From contig NC_134539.1 in NCBI RefSeq assembly GCF_050624435.1, positions 40,518,001 through 40,582,000 of the forward strand: 64,000 nt of DNA. Reading direction: 5' to 3'. The notes under the pieces are model-generated. The model had not been told where the DNA came from and did not search any database. It worked only from the letters and a program-made list of their open reading frames with translations. Below, in pieces: positions 34,547 to 47,282 of the stretch; the first letter of the stretch is position 1, and each line of letters begins with the position of its first letter. The translations under genes were made by a program, and so were the position numbers. Source of the DNA: Tenrec ecaudatus. Taxonomy: Eukaryota; Chordata; Mammalia; Afrosoricida; Tenrecidae.

Positions 34547-36171
34547 TTATGGTACCGGGATTGGGGTACTAGAGAAACAAATCGTAGATGGAGAGTGAAT
34601 GTTTGTTTGACCTCTTCCTCATGGTAGTTTTTCTTCTTTGACTAGTAGAAATCAGAGACATCCATGAAGTTTACTGGATTGCTTTCTGGAAAGAATATGG
34701 GAAGTTAAAGTTTTGATTATTTTGCTTGGTTGTTGACTTTGGCCATTTCTGTTTGAGATGATGAAAAGGAATGGTGTTAATGTATATTTTGAGCTGAGGA
34801 GTAGAAATCTCCTCGCCACTTGAATTTCTCAGAAACCATGCTGCTTAGGGAAAATGGCTGACAGAAGGTCAAAGTGGCTGACAGAAAGCCGGATATGGCT
34901 ATACTCTTAGAGGCCTAATCCCATATTTTGTTTCAACAAGGATTTAGATAAACTAAAAAGGGATTGAACTTGACTATTTTAAGAACTGAGTTTTCTATCT
35001 AATTCTCTGTTTATAAAAATACTCTGTTTATACTGATTTTCTCTGTTTATTATTGTTGATATAAGGATTTACAGAAATCATTTTGGAAAGTATGAAAATA
35101 GAGAGTTTGTAAGCCGACTTGCCTCGAGACATTAATTTGATCTTTAGATAGGTTTCAGACATCTCTACTACAAAGAAGGCTGAAAAGATTAGCCCCACCC
35201 ACTGCTTTGGAGTACTCAGAATATTGGCATTCCAAGAGATCTGCCTAAGGGCTGTTGACAGATTGAAGAAAAAAGGAACTCTTAGGCTGTTTGAATTTTG
35301 AATGAGTGGGTTTTGTCAGAAGCTGGAACAAATCGGGAACCATGAATAAAATCCCTCTCTAGGATTTAGCATTAAAGCTGAAATGCTTGCTAGGTGACCA
35401 CCTGGATCATCTAGTTGAGTGGAAGTGGGAGAAATGCAGCAATAAAGAGATGGTATTAGTCTGGCTACTGGCCACTGACACCCATGGACCTGGTTAACAG
35501 GAACTAGAGGAGAAGATGAGAGCTTGTTGAGTTGTATGAAGTTCATGACCTAGCACAAGGGCTCTAAGGTTGTTGAGAATTTGTAATGGAACCATGGTCG
35601 AAGGCAAGGCGACTGATTGACACCCTGGTGAGGCTAAGTGAGGCAGCATACAATGAGTTGACCAGGCCCAAACTGATAAAGAGAAGATATTTGAGCCTGT
35701 GAACTGGTGTATATTGCTTCAGCCTTTATGGATGACCTGTCCTGATTTGACTTTGTTTATGGATGTGGATTCATAAGGTTCCAACTGGAATGAAAATTCT
35801 TCACATCAAAGAACACGTTTTTCTCCTCAACTGGGTTGATGTTAGTGGGCAGTATAGAAATTGGATATCCAAAATTGGGGGGATAAAGGCATGAATAAAG
35901 TGGTTGACTTACAACCTATCACACATAGAGGAATATATTCATAGGATTATATGATTCAAGTGTAGGTGTTGCTTAACTCCAATTGTTAGACAGGATAGTT
36001 TTGTTTTATTCACTTATATAATGTTATATTTAAATGTGGGTGGCACATTTTAAAATTGTATGCATTTTAGTTTTATCCTATTAGATACAGATAAGATTTT
36101 ATTATTGTTTGTTTGAAAATTATATATGGCTAATAGGCTATGTGACAGTGTCAAATTGACAAGGGGTGGTT
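34547..36171 (+). mobile_element. Non-coding interior of ERVL-like element
   Basis: It opens TTA then TGGTACCGGGATTGGGGTAC, like the ERVL/MaLR tRNA-primer site, and closes with the purine-rich GACAAGGGGTGGTT just before the 3' LTR. The 1.6 kb between carries no gag-, pol- or env-like frame, so the element was probably moved by another ERV's proteins. Confidence 0.8.
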
Positions 36172-36210
36172 TGTGGTAGTTATATAAACTGGTGTCAATT
36201 TGGGACTTAA
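36172..36210 (+). mobile_element. Start of 3' LTR, truncated
   Basis: TGTGGTAGTTATATAAACTG and GTGTCAATTTGGGACTT repeat the first bases of the LTR at 33984. Homology stops after about 38 bp. Confidence 0.85.
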
Positions 36211-36744
36211 TAAAATATGAAAATTTGGGTTTGCTTCCATTTTTTATTGGAGAAGATTAATAAATTACATGATAATCAAAAGTTTTTTAATGCCTTTTCA
36301 TTTGATAATATTCTATACAGATCTCTAAAGTCAACAGTTTAGCTTCAATTCAATCTTTATTTTTTTCTAATTTTTCATGAATAATATATCTATAGAGTTT
36401 TTATCATAGACAATTCATCTGTTATAGGAATTTCCTTAAAAATTAGTCATTTTCTGTTGATCATTAACCTAGCTTGTCATCTTTTGCCACTATAGATATA
36501 TATCAATTTTTCCTATAAATGTTCCCTTTTATTTCCTATAAATTTCCCTTTTATTAATTCTGTGAGATAAATTCCAGACCTATAAGTGCTCTTCTAATAA
36601 TAAGCTAAATCTGAAATTGTGGTTTTAATTTTGATAGAGATTGCTGGATCAACTTCCTGAAGGCTCAGAATGTGTCATTTCTTTTGGCAATAATAAGAAT
36701 ACCCTTTTCTGTGCATCTTAGTCAACAAATTTTTTATTCATTTT
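36211..36744. other. No gene or repeat recognised
   Basis: AT-rich filler. Confidence 0.4.
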
Positions 36745-36795
36745 CTATTGTCAGAATTGACACAATGGTAGTAAGCTTTGTGTTTGGTTTTAGTA
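36745..36795 (+). mobile_element. AfroSINE/RTE-type 3' tail fragment
   Basis: CAGAATTGACACAATGGTAG and TTTGGTTT are the shared terminal tail only. Confidence 0.5.
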
Positions 36796-37059
36796 TTACA
36801 ATTATGAAGCAATAATTCTTGGGAACATAATAACCTATGTTTGCTGATCTGTGATTTAGCTCTTCGTATGTTATTTTAGTTTTTGAATGATTCAGATGTC
36901 TCTAGCTTTCATTTTAGGGTTTTTAAATTTCTAGTCTTGTCTAAGAAAATGTTCCTGATCTGGTTTTCAACATTTTCTGATTTCTTTTCTTTGTTCATAT
37001 ATGGCTTTATCTCTAAGATGTTATGTCATTGGGGGTAATCCTCCTGAATTTTTGTTATT

Positions 37060-37325
37060 GTTTTTCAGTATATGAAACAGAATTGATGAACCTATAGGGA
37101 CAGCAAGTAGAATTATGGTTTCTCAGGGACAGGGCCTGGGAGTAGGGGTACAAGGGTCGTAGGGGTGGGTGGTGGTGGTAAAAGAGAGCTTGTATGAAGG
37201 AGGTCAGGAAGGAAAAGAATGTTTTGAAACTAGTTGTAGTAGCAATTGTACAACGCTGCTTGATGTGCTTGAACAATGGAATGATATGATATCTGTAGTA
37301 ACTCCCAATTAAATAGTTTTGAAAA
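37060..37325 (+). mobile_element. Unclassified retroposon 3' end
   Basis: ATGGTTTCTCAGGGACAGGG, GTACAACGCTGCTTGATGTG and CTCCCAATTAAATAGTTTTG, then an A-run, suggest the 3' end of a retroposed element. The family is uncertain. Confidence 0.3.
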
Positions 37326-39120
37326 AAATGTTCCTCACAAAGTGAGGAATACAGCTTAAATACAGCTTAAAATGAAAAAACAAGGTTTTTCTGCATAGAT
37401 ATCCATTAAGGAAAAAACCCACTATCAACAGGAAATCATTTTCCCATGTATTTTAACTAATAAAGCTTTTACTTAAAGGAAATGAGACCGTTTATAACAT
37501 GTTTCAAGGTATTTTTAATTAACTATTTTAAATACAAAAATTAAGAAAGATGTAAAGTAATGTTTAATGTTCAAAGTTGACTCAATAGCTGCATATACAT
37601 ACTATGTATTGGTAACAGATATTAATTTGTAATCAAATTAACATGAAAAAATTGTATGGGCAGAGAATTATTGTTGAAGGACGTGAAGAGGATTGTCTGC
37701 CATAATTTGATAAAACCATATGATTCATATATTACATAAGAGTAACTACATACTAACTCTTCCAACTTCCAGGGGGGAAAATCCATAAAGTTTTCTGAAC
37801 CTTCATATTTATCTCAGATTCCTCACTGAAGGCATTTGGTTCTTCCATAATGATTATTTCACCACTACTAATTGTCATTTGATTAATTCTCATTCTTAGT
37901 GACTTGTGTGGGTCAGAGTAGAATTGTGCTCCACAGATTACCTAAAAAAATTATGTTTCCCATTATTTAAAACCCAGATGTAGGGCATAAGTTTTGATTA
38001 TTTGACATTTATGGGGATGATCAAAGAAAAGACTTAAAATTGCTATTCCTTTTAGATGCAGGTGGTTTGGTTATTACAAGAAACACTTTATAATAAGTCA
38101 ACATACAAATCCCCCAAACAATGAAAATGATAAATGTCTCTAAGGAACAATCAATGTTCTAGATTTTAATTAGGTAACAGAGCTCTAATATCTTATTTTC
38201 TCATGCATAAATGACAAGCAGCAGAGATTACTGGTTGTAACCACTTCACTAAACCTTTCTCTGCCTGCTTTCTGACAACTGTATGAGAATTAGTACCCAA
38301 GCCAATAGGGATGGTCAAATCAACTTGGGAGATCCATTCAAAGTCAAAGATCCATGAACAGGACTGTCTCCTACTAAATAATCCAGCCATATGTTTTAAC
38401 ATTATGTTTTGGGAGCTGACAAGTCTCAATTTGTCAGATTAAAATTTGCATGTGGCAGGTAGTTTCTAACAATGAGCACAGAGGCGGAGGCGTTGCAGCT
38501 TTTGTACAATTGCTGATCAGTCAGTGAAAGCATGATGAACCCACAGCTAACGCTTGCTGTGGTTGTTAATGATTTTCAGATGTGACTAAAATGATAGACC
38601 AACTATTGCAAACCAAGCCCTGTCTGATCGTGAGATTTATGAGTCCACAAGGAAAGTAAATTGAAGCCTCAGAGACCTCCTTGCGTGGAATATGAAAATG
38701 ATAGATTAGATCATTATTTTGACACTATTATACAACTCTATAAAGTTGATACTACTCAATACTCTTCATTATCTGTATTGATAGTTATTTGTATGGTGTT
38801 ACTGATTTAAGGTTTTTTTCTTCCTGTATATGGGTCTATGTGGATGTTTGTCTGTGTTGTCAACATTCTAGAGCAGGAAAGAAAACTGTTAAAGTGAGGG
38901 TCATGGATTGTGGAATGGAAACAGACCAGAATACTTTGCAAGAATATCATGTTATGCATAATATAAAATGTGCACTGTTAAGGAGCTGACCTTAGAGGAG
39001 CTGAGCTGAGGCAGAGATGACATTAGGGGTCTACCAATGAAATTAATACAAAAAGCCAAAATAAAAAGAGTTGCTAAGCCTTTAAATACTTAGCATGCTG
39101 GGATGGGTTCTGAAATTTAC
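37326..39120. other. No gene recognised
   Basis: No frame looks protein-like. 37890-38060 may be an old LTR remnant, but it is too decayed to name. Confidence 0.35.
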
Positions 39121-39325
39121 ATGACTCCATTCACTGCCATCGAGTCAATTCCGACTCTCAGTGCCCTCTGTGGGACAGAGCATCATTGCCCTTTTCAGTT
39201 TCCGGGACTTTCAATATTTACCGGAATAGACAGCCACAATTCTCTCTTCAATGGAACAGCTGATAGGTTTTGAACCGCTGACGTAAGAAGTTCACTGTAT
39301 TACACACTACGTCACCAGAGCTCCT
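39121..39325 (-). mobile_element. AfroSINE, antisense
   Basis: Reads CACTGCCATCGAGTCAATTC at the tail end and TACGTCACCAGAGCTCC at the tRNA-head end. Confidence 0.85.
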
Positions 39326-39404
39326 TTTCAGAAACAAAGAAAATTACTCAGTTCCCTACTAGCTATTAGAAACTTTTGGACTATAGTCCAAAATCCCAAC
39401 TAAA

Positions 39405-39632
39405 GTGAAGGTATGCTTTTGCAGCTCCCTGGTTGCCTACTGAAAACAAGTTGGGCTGCTATCTACAAAGTTAGCAGTTCAAAGTCACCTGCAAATCCTG
39501 GGAGAAGGGAGAAAGATGGAGCTTTCTACTCTCAAGAGTTACAATTTCAGAAACTCACAGGGGAAAATCTGCCCTATCTTATTGGCTTGCTATGATTTGG
39601 AATCAACTAGATTGCAGTGAGTTTGGTTTGCA
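39405..39632 (+). mobile_element. AfroSINE
   Basis: GGGCTGCTATCTACAAAGTT, GCAGTTCAAAGTCACC and GGAGCTTTCTACTCTCAAGA, then GCAGTGAGTTTGGTTT. Confidence 0.85.
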
Positions 39633-39639
39633 GTTTGGG

Positions 39640-40300
39640 ATCATAAGAGCGCACCCCCAGGGATCCTATAGGGGGCCATATTGCCCACATTGGGAAACAC
39701 TGAGAGAAACCAGGAGAAGACATGGATAGCCACGCCCCCTCCTTTCTCCATATTTCCCCCCAAACAGTTAGCTCTGCAGGCACAAGTGGATCAACACAGA
39801 CAAGAAGTCCATTCTCTGCCAATGCAAATCTAAGCGAAAGACTAAACCTATATGTGTATGGACTCCAGGGCCATGGTGAAGGCAGAGGGGAATATCTAAG
39901 GGTGGAAAAGACTTTTCAGTGAGTCAGTGCGAAAAGGGATCTTCAAAACTCCCCAGTCCCTGGCGTCCCTGCTTAGGAGACTTAGCAAAGGTGCCCCAAG
40001 AAGACTTTCACTAAGGTTTCCAAAGAAGCAGCGTGTGTGTGGAGGTGCCCGGGCTAGGAAGGCAGCTGTGCCACAGAGTGGCAGCTTGGGAAACCTGACT
40101 GCCAATTCCTTCAAGTCTTACTGAGGTTGTCAGTTATTCTCTTGAGGTCGACCCGGTAATTTTTTGTAATTGCCTTGCTCAAGCCTGGAAGGTCACACGT
40201 AGACTTCCAATCAAGAGCTAGCACCTTCTATACATTTGTTTTATGAATGTCAGATGTTACCATTTTTGAAAATTACAATAAAACAATGATCAATACCAGC
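39640..40300 (+). pseudogene. Possible processed pseudogene, parent unknown
   Basis: G+C-richer than its flanks. Two + strand open stretches in different frames (39722-39922, 39927-40124) have protein-like composition; the second reads RKGIFKTPQSLASLLRRLSK and ends NSFKSY. AATAAA at about 40278 and an A-run at about 40301 follow, as in a retrocopied mRNA 3' end. The parent gene was not recognised. Confidence 0.4.
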
Positions 40301-40767
40301 AAAAAAACTCGGAAACATTTGTCACTTTTTTTCTTGCACTCAGCACATACATTCCATCTGTGTTTTTGTAGTGATGAAAGCTATGAATTTTCTATTTTAT
40401 AGATAAAATAATTCAGATCACATTCTTTTTCACGTTCTACTCACCACTAACAAATATACTTCTTTCCTACATTGCAGTCTACTCTATAGCACGTTCATCT
40501 CTAGATTGACATCATTCTCCATCTGATTCACCACCCCCTTTCAGCTTTTAGGATTCATAAGATCCTTCTTTGAAAGAATTACACTTTATCTTTCTAGGTC
40601 TCCTGCATAATATCTACATTTTAAAATGCATAAAAAAGTAAACACCGACTTTTAAAAGTAATTTAATTACCACATGTGTTGTTGAGTAAAGTTGTGCTCC
40701 ATTGTGTTTCCAGTGACTGATATTGTGGGCGTATACTATTAGGACTTTTAAAAAAGGCACCTCAGGG

Positions 40768-40828
40768 TAGACTTGAACCTTCAGCATTTTGACTAACAAC
40801 CACTCTTGTTAATTCTTCGCACCTCCTG
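40768..40828 (-). mobile_element. AfroSINE head fragment, antisense
   Basis: GTAGACTTGAACCTTCAGCA to TTCGCACCTCC, the reverse of the tRNA-derived head. Confidence 0.6.
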
Positions 40829-40924
40829 TGGATCTACTGTTTACATTACATAGTAGCTATTATCGCCCTAAAAATGTTGTTTGGGAGAAAAAAAACAATA
40901 ACACTGAAGGAATCAGTTGATTAT

Positions 40925-41445
40925 TGTAGACTGGATTGTAGCCCTTCCCCAAATATGTCTTATAATTCTTAATCTCTATCTGTACCTGTGGTCATAATTC
41001 TATTTGAGAATGGATTGTATTTGCTATGTTATTGAAGCAGAGCTTCTCCTTTGAGATATAAAAGATTGAACACCGGAGGAGAGGATGGAGAAAGACATGC
41101 CAAATGACATGACGATTTCTCAGGAGTGGAAAATTTTCTGGAGAAGGACCTTCCTCTAGAACCGACACAGAGAGAAAAGCCTACATCAAAAAACCTAAAC
41201 TCTGTGCCAGGGGAGTAGGCCCACCACTCAAAGATTACACGGTAGGGTTTCCATGACCAAGTGGCTGAAAAACAGGGCCCGATAGGGTCAAGGTAATGGG
41301 TTCATATCTTAGATGGACTAGGAGAGTAGGACTGACCAACGTCTAGGGAGCAGAGTCACTGGCCCAATGAAGCCAAGATCAGAGGTTTCCACTCAGAATC
41401 CAGAGAATGTGGCCAGCACCCAGAGGCTGTAGGTAAGAGCTTTTT
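40925..41445 (+). mobile_element. LTR-like repeat, family shared with 44310
   Basis: TATTTGCTATGTTATTGAAG, GATTTCTCAGGAGTGGAAAA, and GACCTTCCTCTAGAACCGAC then an ACAGAGAGAAAAGCC block. The same order recurs at 44310-44700. Confidence 0.5.
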
Positions 41446-41614
41446 GTTGAGACTAGGTTATTTTCATGCCCCCAAACCTAATGTGAATTATTCTGCTTGG
41501 GCTTGTTTAGTGTCGATTGTACTTTCATCTTTTCCAGAGTTTCCCATTACATGGCATCCTGTAGCTTCTGCCTGTTCTACCTTTGCATTTTGGAAACAGT
41601 CTGCATTCTAGCCA

Positions 41615-41858
41615 TAGCTTATCTTTTGAAATATAGTGGTTGTGTACTGGGCTGTGAACCTCAAGGTCAGCAGTCTGAAATCATCAGCTGGTCTGTGGTA
41701 GAAAGGCGGGCTTTCTACTGCAGTAAAAATTTACAGTCTTAAAACACAAACAAATAAAACACAGGTACAGGCTCAGAAACCCATAGGGGGAGTTCTACTG
41801 TGTCCTTATAAAGACACTGTAAGTTCACATTGACTCGATGGCAATTAGTTGAGTTGTT
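41615..41858 (+). mobile_element. AfroSINE
   Basis: ATATAGTGGTTGTGTACTGG, CAAGGTCAGCAGTCTGAAAT, GCGGGCTTTCTACTGCAG and TTGACTCGATGGCAATTAG. Confidence 0.85.
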
Positions 41859-41869
41859 GAATTAAGCCA

Positions 41870-42245
41870 TAGCCTTTGTTACTCCCACCAAATGACCTCT
41901 GTTTTCCTGATAGGTCTGGGTAGGAAATCAGGAGATGATACTAATTGCAATATTTGAATTAGCCAGGAGTGATTATTAACAGGGTTAATTGTGATTGCCA
42001 TTCAACTGGGTATAAAATTAGTCATCTCAGATATCGGTGCAGAGATTTTACTACCAGGAAGAGAGAAGAGCATCTTCTGGGCCCTGGGATAGCTGCACAT
42101 TGAATCTCCTTCATTCCGCGTGGACACCCGAGGAGACGTAGAGAAGCAGCAACAGCTGAGCCAGGAGCCAGCGCATGAGACAGGGATCGTGAACTTCCTA
42201 CGCCACAGAGCAAGTAAAGTCGGGTGCTTTGAGGTATGAAGGTAG
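41870..42245 (+). mobile_element. LTR-like repeat, family shared with 18485
   Basis: Shares colinear blocks with 18485-18835 and ends with AGAGCAAGTAAAG. Confidence 0.45.
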
Positions 42246-42345
42246 TTTGTAGAGTGGGATGCCTCCGGACAATTTATTAGGAGATCTGGGTTTGCTGGCA
42301 AATAGAAGTGGAACTGAGTACCTTCAGTCTTAGGATAATAAAACA

Positions 42346-43700
42346 GTGGTCTGCCCTTTGGTTTTAGGTGATGTCCAAAAGATTCTGACTCACAACAAAA
42401 TAAGGCCCAGTTTCTTCACTGCTCTCCTACTTTGCCGAGCAAGATTTCTTTTTTCCCTCCTAAGGACTGGTTTCTCCTGGCGACATATACAAAGTCCTGG
42501 TGATGAAGTCTTGTCATGCTTGATTCTAAAGAGTCTCCTGGTTTGACTCCTTCTGATACAGATCTCTGTTCTTTTGACCATCGTTTGTAGCCTCGACATT
42601 CTTCTGCAGCACCATGCCTCAAATGCATCAATTCTTCGTAATCCTTCCTTACTCAGTGTCCAACTTTCACGTACATATGAGGTCATAGAAAATGCCATGG
42701 CTCGGGTCAACTTCACTCTAGTTCTCAAAGTGGCATCCTTGTTCTTACACATGCTACAGGGATGTTTCACAGCAGATTTACACAGTGGAATATGTCACTT
42801 GGTCTCATGACTGCTGCTTCCATGATTTATTGTAGAGCCAAGCAAGAGGAAACCTTGACAACTTCGATGTTTTCTCTATTAATAATTATGTATCCATCGG
42901 TCTAGTTGTGAGGATTTGGGGGTTCTTCACATTGAGCTGAATCCATATTGAAGGCTGCAGTCCTTGATCTTGATCAGGAAATGGTTCAAGTTCTCCTCAC
43001 TTACAGCAAGTAAGGTATGTTATCTGCATATTGCAGATTGTTAATAAGCCATCCTGCAATCCCAATGTACTTTTTTCCCCACATAGTCCAGCTTCTTGAA
43101 TTATTTGTTCAGCACATAGATATAGATTGAATAAACACAGTAAGAGGATACAAACCTTTTGCATACATTTTCTGATTTTCAACTCTGTAGTATTAGTAGT
43201 CCATTGTTTTACCCAAATTATTTCCTCTTGATCTATATACAGGCTCTTCATGGACACAATGGGGTGTTGTGAAATTTTCATATTTTGAATGTCTTTGCAT
43301 AGTCAATAAAAGCATGGATGAATATTTCAGATATTCTCTGCTTTCAGCCAAGATCCATCTAACATCGATAGTGATGCCCTTTTTTCCATGTCCTTTTCTG
43401 GATCTAGCTTGAATTTTGGCAACAGCCTGCTTATGTACTACTACAACCATTGTTGAATCATCTTTGGCAAAATTTTATGTGCAATTGATATTACTTTACT
43501 GATACCATTTAATAATTTCCACTCTGTTGGGTTCCCTTTCTTTGGAATGTGTGCAAACATAGATCTCTGTCCAGGTAGCTTCCTTTGAAGTGCAAACTCA
43601 ATTCCTTCTACATAATGTCTTCTTAGTCTGGAAGAAATCTGTTCTGCGTGGGTGTCCCTGCTTGTATTTCGATTTGCAGTGGCACTCTATCCAGCATTCC
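42346..43700 (-). mobile_element. RTE LINE, reverse transcriptase and 3' part, antisense
   Basis: The minus strand yields SLYIDQEEIIWVKQWTT and GLCGEKST blocks of the RTE reverse transcriptase, and DVRWILAESREY from the region before the catalytic motif. Frames are broken repeatedly. At about 1.35 kb it is the longest RTE piece in the window. Confidence 0.8.
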
Positions 43701-43729
43701 AGAAACACTCGAGCTAGCACAGTACTAGG

Positions 43730-44300
43730 AATTGACCGGCCAATGGTGGGCATGCCTTTGAGGAGCCCAAAAAGAACTGTGGAATGTTGCCGGAGCAGGC
43801 AGAGGTCAGGTCACGTAGTTAAGGGCAGTAAGAGGCCACCTGTGGGTATGACAAGAAGAAACTGTTCTGAATGATCAATTGTATCTTGAAGCATTTCTAA
43901 GCTGAATTGTAACTTGTCATTTTCCCTAACAAACCCTGTAATCACGAGTATCATCTGTGAATTGTGTGTAGCCATTGAAGTGAAATATCTAACCCAGTCA
44001 CAGAAGTAGTGTGATGGGAGGGACAGATGATGTCAGAACGAGGTATAAACAGGTGGAGATGTGGCTGGTGTGTGCCTTGTGATAATCAGCCACGAGAGTC
44101 AGAGGATGTCAGATCTCATTCCTACGCTATTTCCATGTCCACGTTGACAAATGAAGAAAGTTTTACCCCAGGTTGGAATATGCCTATATAGGAATATGCC
44201 TATTTGATTTAGTTCATTCAGAAGATGAAGTATTGGATTGAAAAATTTGGGGATGATATGGGGGATGAATGTAATTTGCATGTAACAATAGCATTTTGGG
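43730..44300 (+). mobile_element. Unclassified LTR-like repeat
   Basis: AAGCTGAATTGTAACTTGTC, TTTTCCCTAACAAACCCTG and CTGTGAATTGTGTGTAGCC look like a repetitive element end. The class is unknown. Confidence 0.3.
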
Positions 44301-44309
44301 ATCCAAAGG

Positions 44310-44700
44310 GTGTGAATAGTATAGATTTAATTATATCCTGCCTCTCTCCCTGCCAAAAGTACCTTGTATATCCTAACTTATCTGACTTCATTTAGAATCC
44401 CAGTTGGGTGAATTGTTTTTGCTATGTCAATGAACTTAGATTGGTATAAAGTATATTTTGAGGCAATTTCTTTTGATATGTAAAAGACAAAGGAGAAATG
44501 AGGGAAGAGACATGGTGTGTCACATAGAGATCTCTCAGGAGCAGAAGAATATCTGCAACCTTCCTCCAGAGCAGATAGACACCATGAACCCTATACACTT
44601 GAATTTGAGTCTCTTAAACTGGAGAAGATAAACTTTTGTTTATTAAAATTGATCACTTGTGGTAATACTATTAGCCACTGGATAGAGATGCCATGGTTAA
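44310..44700 (+). mobile_element. LTR-like repeat, family shared with 40925
   Basis: TTTGCTATGTCAATGAACTT, GATCTCTCAGGAGCAGAAGA, and the MaLR-like ending GAAGATAAACTTTTGTTT then TCACTTGTGGTAATAC. Confidence 0.5.
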
Positions 44701-44849
44701 CCTTGAGATGTTACCTTCTGTACTACAGAATCTCTTATGAGATTAAACATCCCTTCTTTGGAAACATATTTCCCTTCAGCCAGCCTTTGTGATACTCCTT
44801 TTGTATCTACCAAATTTTCTAAGCTCTGAAACTGTATTTACTAATGAAT

Positions 44850-45770
44850 CTGAGAGATTTTTTCTGATATTTCCCCAGTGGGAATGCTGCAACTGAGAAC
44901 GAGAGAAAATACCTCATATTTTAGTTTCTCAATGAAAACATTTGGATAACAAATCTTCATATGCCCATCAAACAAAATTATTTAATACTCCAACCCCAAC
45001 GTTAGAAGTATACATATTTTAATTTCACTCATGTAAAACATGTCTGATTTGCAAAATAGAACAAAATTTCCTTAGTAAAATTAGTAGATCTCAATATAAG
45101 TCAGATGGAGAAAAAATTACCTTTGTATTTTTTATATAAATTGACATTGTCCCTGAAAATGTAAATTGTAATAATATAATTAAAGGGAATGTTGATATTT
45201 ATTCAAGGAAAGGAATATGTAAACACAAATGGGGATTCTAAAAACTGTTTAAAATATAATAAAGTAAGTTCTAACTTTCAAGAGAAATAATTCTGTGCTA
45301 CAAAATCGGATGATTTGTGCAGTCTGTCTTGTTATAAAATTCAATATAATTTTATAAATGCCAGGAAAATACCATTTTATTCAATATGAAAATCAATGAA
45401 TTTTCGCTACTCAAAGGCAGAAAAAAATCTATTCTTACAAATTTCTGAAGTTTGAGATTGCATCAAAAGAAGCTAAAAGGGGAAAAACTATTATAAACTA
45501 TTAAATAGTTTGACTTAGAATCCTCTACAATTGAAATGTTACATTCTTTGTAACATTTATAAAAATTCCTGACAAAATATATTATTCTTCAGATAAGTTA
45601 TTTATTGACTGCAGTTGAATTATGAGTATATTCTCCAAATATTTAGCCATTAATGTAAAATAGAATCTACTCCTTTTTTATTGTCAACCAACATGTTCAT
45701 TGTGCATATTTTAGAAAATCAGAATATATGAGGGCCTCCCCACCCCAAATAGATTTTTTTCAAAGCTATG
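44850..45770. other. No gene or repeat recognised
   Basis: Very AT-rich filler. Confidence 0.4.
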
Positions 45771-45774
45771 CACT

Positions 45775-46262
45775 TAATTTTTTTTTTTACAAAGCAACCT
45801 TATCACCTTAAAGTACTCTCCATTACACTTAATACATTTGTCAAATCTGCGATTCCATTCTTGGAAACATTTTCAAACTCATCAGTTTGGATGGCTGACA
45901 GAACCTCCCTCATTTTTCTTCACCTCTTCTACATCATCAAATTAATGTCCTTTCATGTCCTTCTTCATTTACAGAAACAAAAAGAAATCATATGGAGTGA
46001 GGTCAGGTGAGTAAGGTGTGTAGGGCAAGAGAGGCATGCTGTTTTTTGCCAAAAACTGGTGCACTGAGATGGCTGCATGAGCAGTTGCATTGTCGTGGTG
46101 GCAAACCAGTCTCCCATTTGCACAAATTAGGCCTGTTTTTGTCGTACATTGTTACTCTTTTTTTTCAGAATCTCTAAATAGAATGTTTGATTAAGAGTCT
46201 GACCTGGTGGAGCAAACTCCAAATACACTGTCACCCTCACATCAAAAATCAAATGAGCATCG
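45775..46262 (-). pseudogene. Mariner transposase, C-terminal half
   Basis: The minus strand reads, across frameshifts, EFAPPGQTLNQTFYLE, an HHDNATAH-like catalytic block, YSPDLTPYDFFLF, and EEVKKKMREVLSAIQTDEFE. This is a DD34D mariner. The N-terminal DNA-binding domain is absent. Same family as the copy at 50455. Confidence 0.85.
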
Positions 46263-46702
46263 GATTTGGGGGTTTAGCCCCTCATAGAAGATATTTTTTA
46301 AACTTTAATAGTAATGCTATTAGATGTAAATGTAGAGGTCTGAATATTTATAGCTTATTACTGCTAATGTTTTGTAAAATATATATGTATATATATCTAA
46401 AACTTTATATACTTATTTTAAAGCATTGGCTTATGAATAAATAATGTCATTCTAAACATTATGTAATTTCTTACTTTCTCTGTGATAGCATTTAATTGTT
46501 GTTAACTTATATTCACTATAGCATAATAAAGATAGTCTATATTTTTATATACTTCATATAATATCACTAAATGTGTTTCTAAAAATAACATATGTAATGT
46601 TATATGAACACATCAGTTCTTTTTTATCTTTGCCACGTTTTTATTTCATAAATATTGTGCTAGAAATATTACCAGTAGTAGTTACAAAAGTATTTCACTC
46701 TA

Positions 46703-46876
46703 ATATGGAGCCTTGGTTATTTAGTGGTTACACGTTGGTCTCAACCCACATGTTCAGCAGTTCAAAACCACCACTGGGGAGGAAGACTGGATTTTCTACT
46801 CCCATAAATAGAGTCTCAGAAACCCACAAGGTGTCACTATGAGTCAGCACGGGCTCAATAGTCATGAGTTTGAGTT
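46703..46876 (+). mobile_element. AfroSINE
   Basis: GGAGCCTTGGTTATTTAGTG, CAGCAGTTCAAAACCACC and CACTATGAGTCAGCACGGGC. Confidence 0.85.
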
Positions 46877-47077
46877 CATACCTAGAATAATTATTGATCT
46901 TATATTTTTATGCTATCTTTTCCTTTGTGTGCAAGAATAATAGCATGTAAATTTTCACTACATTAAGAGATTACTATAAAATTTAAATTATTATGATAAA
47001 CTTTGCAACTTATTTAATGACAATTAAAAATGCTGCTTTTTTTCCTTCTATATCATACTTCTAAATTAATCCCCCAA

Positions 47078-47282
47078 ACAAATTAATTGCCATCAAGTCA
47101 ATGCCAACTAATAACAACCCTATAGAGGGAAGCATTGCCTCTGTGGTTTCTGAGACTGTAAATTGTACTGGGAGTAAAAGTCTTACTTTTCTCCTTAGGA
47201 GCAGCTGTTAGTTTAGAACTACTGATCTTGACATTAGTAGCCCCAAGAGGTAACTCATTATGCTAGTAGGTATCCTGGATGT
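47078..47282 (-). mobile_element. AfroSINE, antisense
   Basis: TTGCCATCAAGTCAATGCC tail, GTTTCTGAGACTGTAAATTG body and TCATTATGCTAGTAGG head. Confidence 0.8.
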
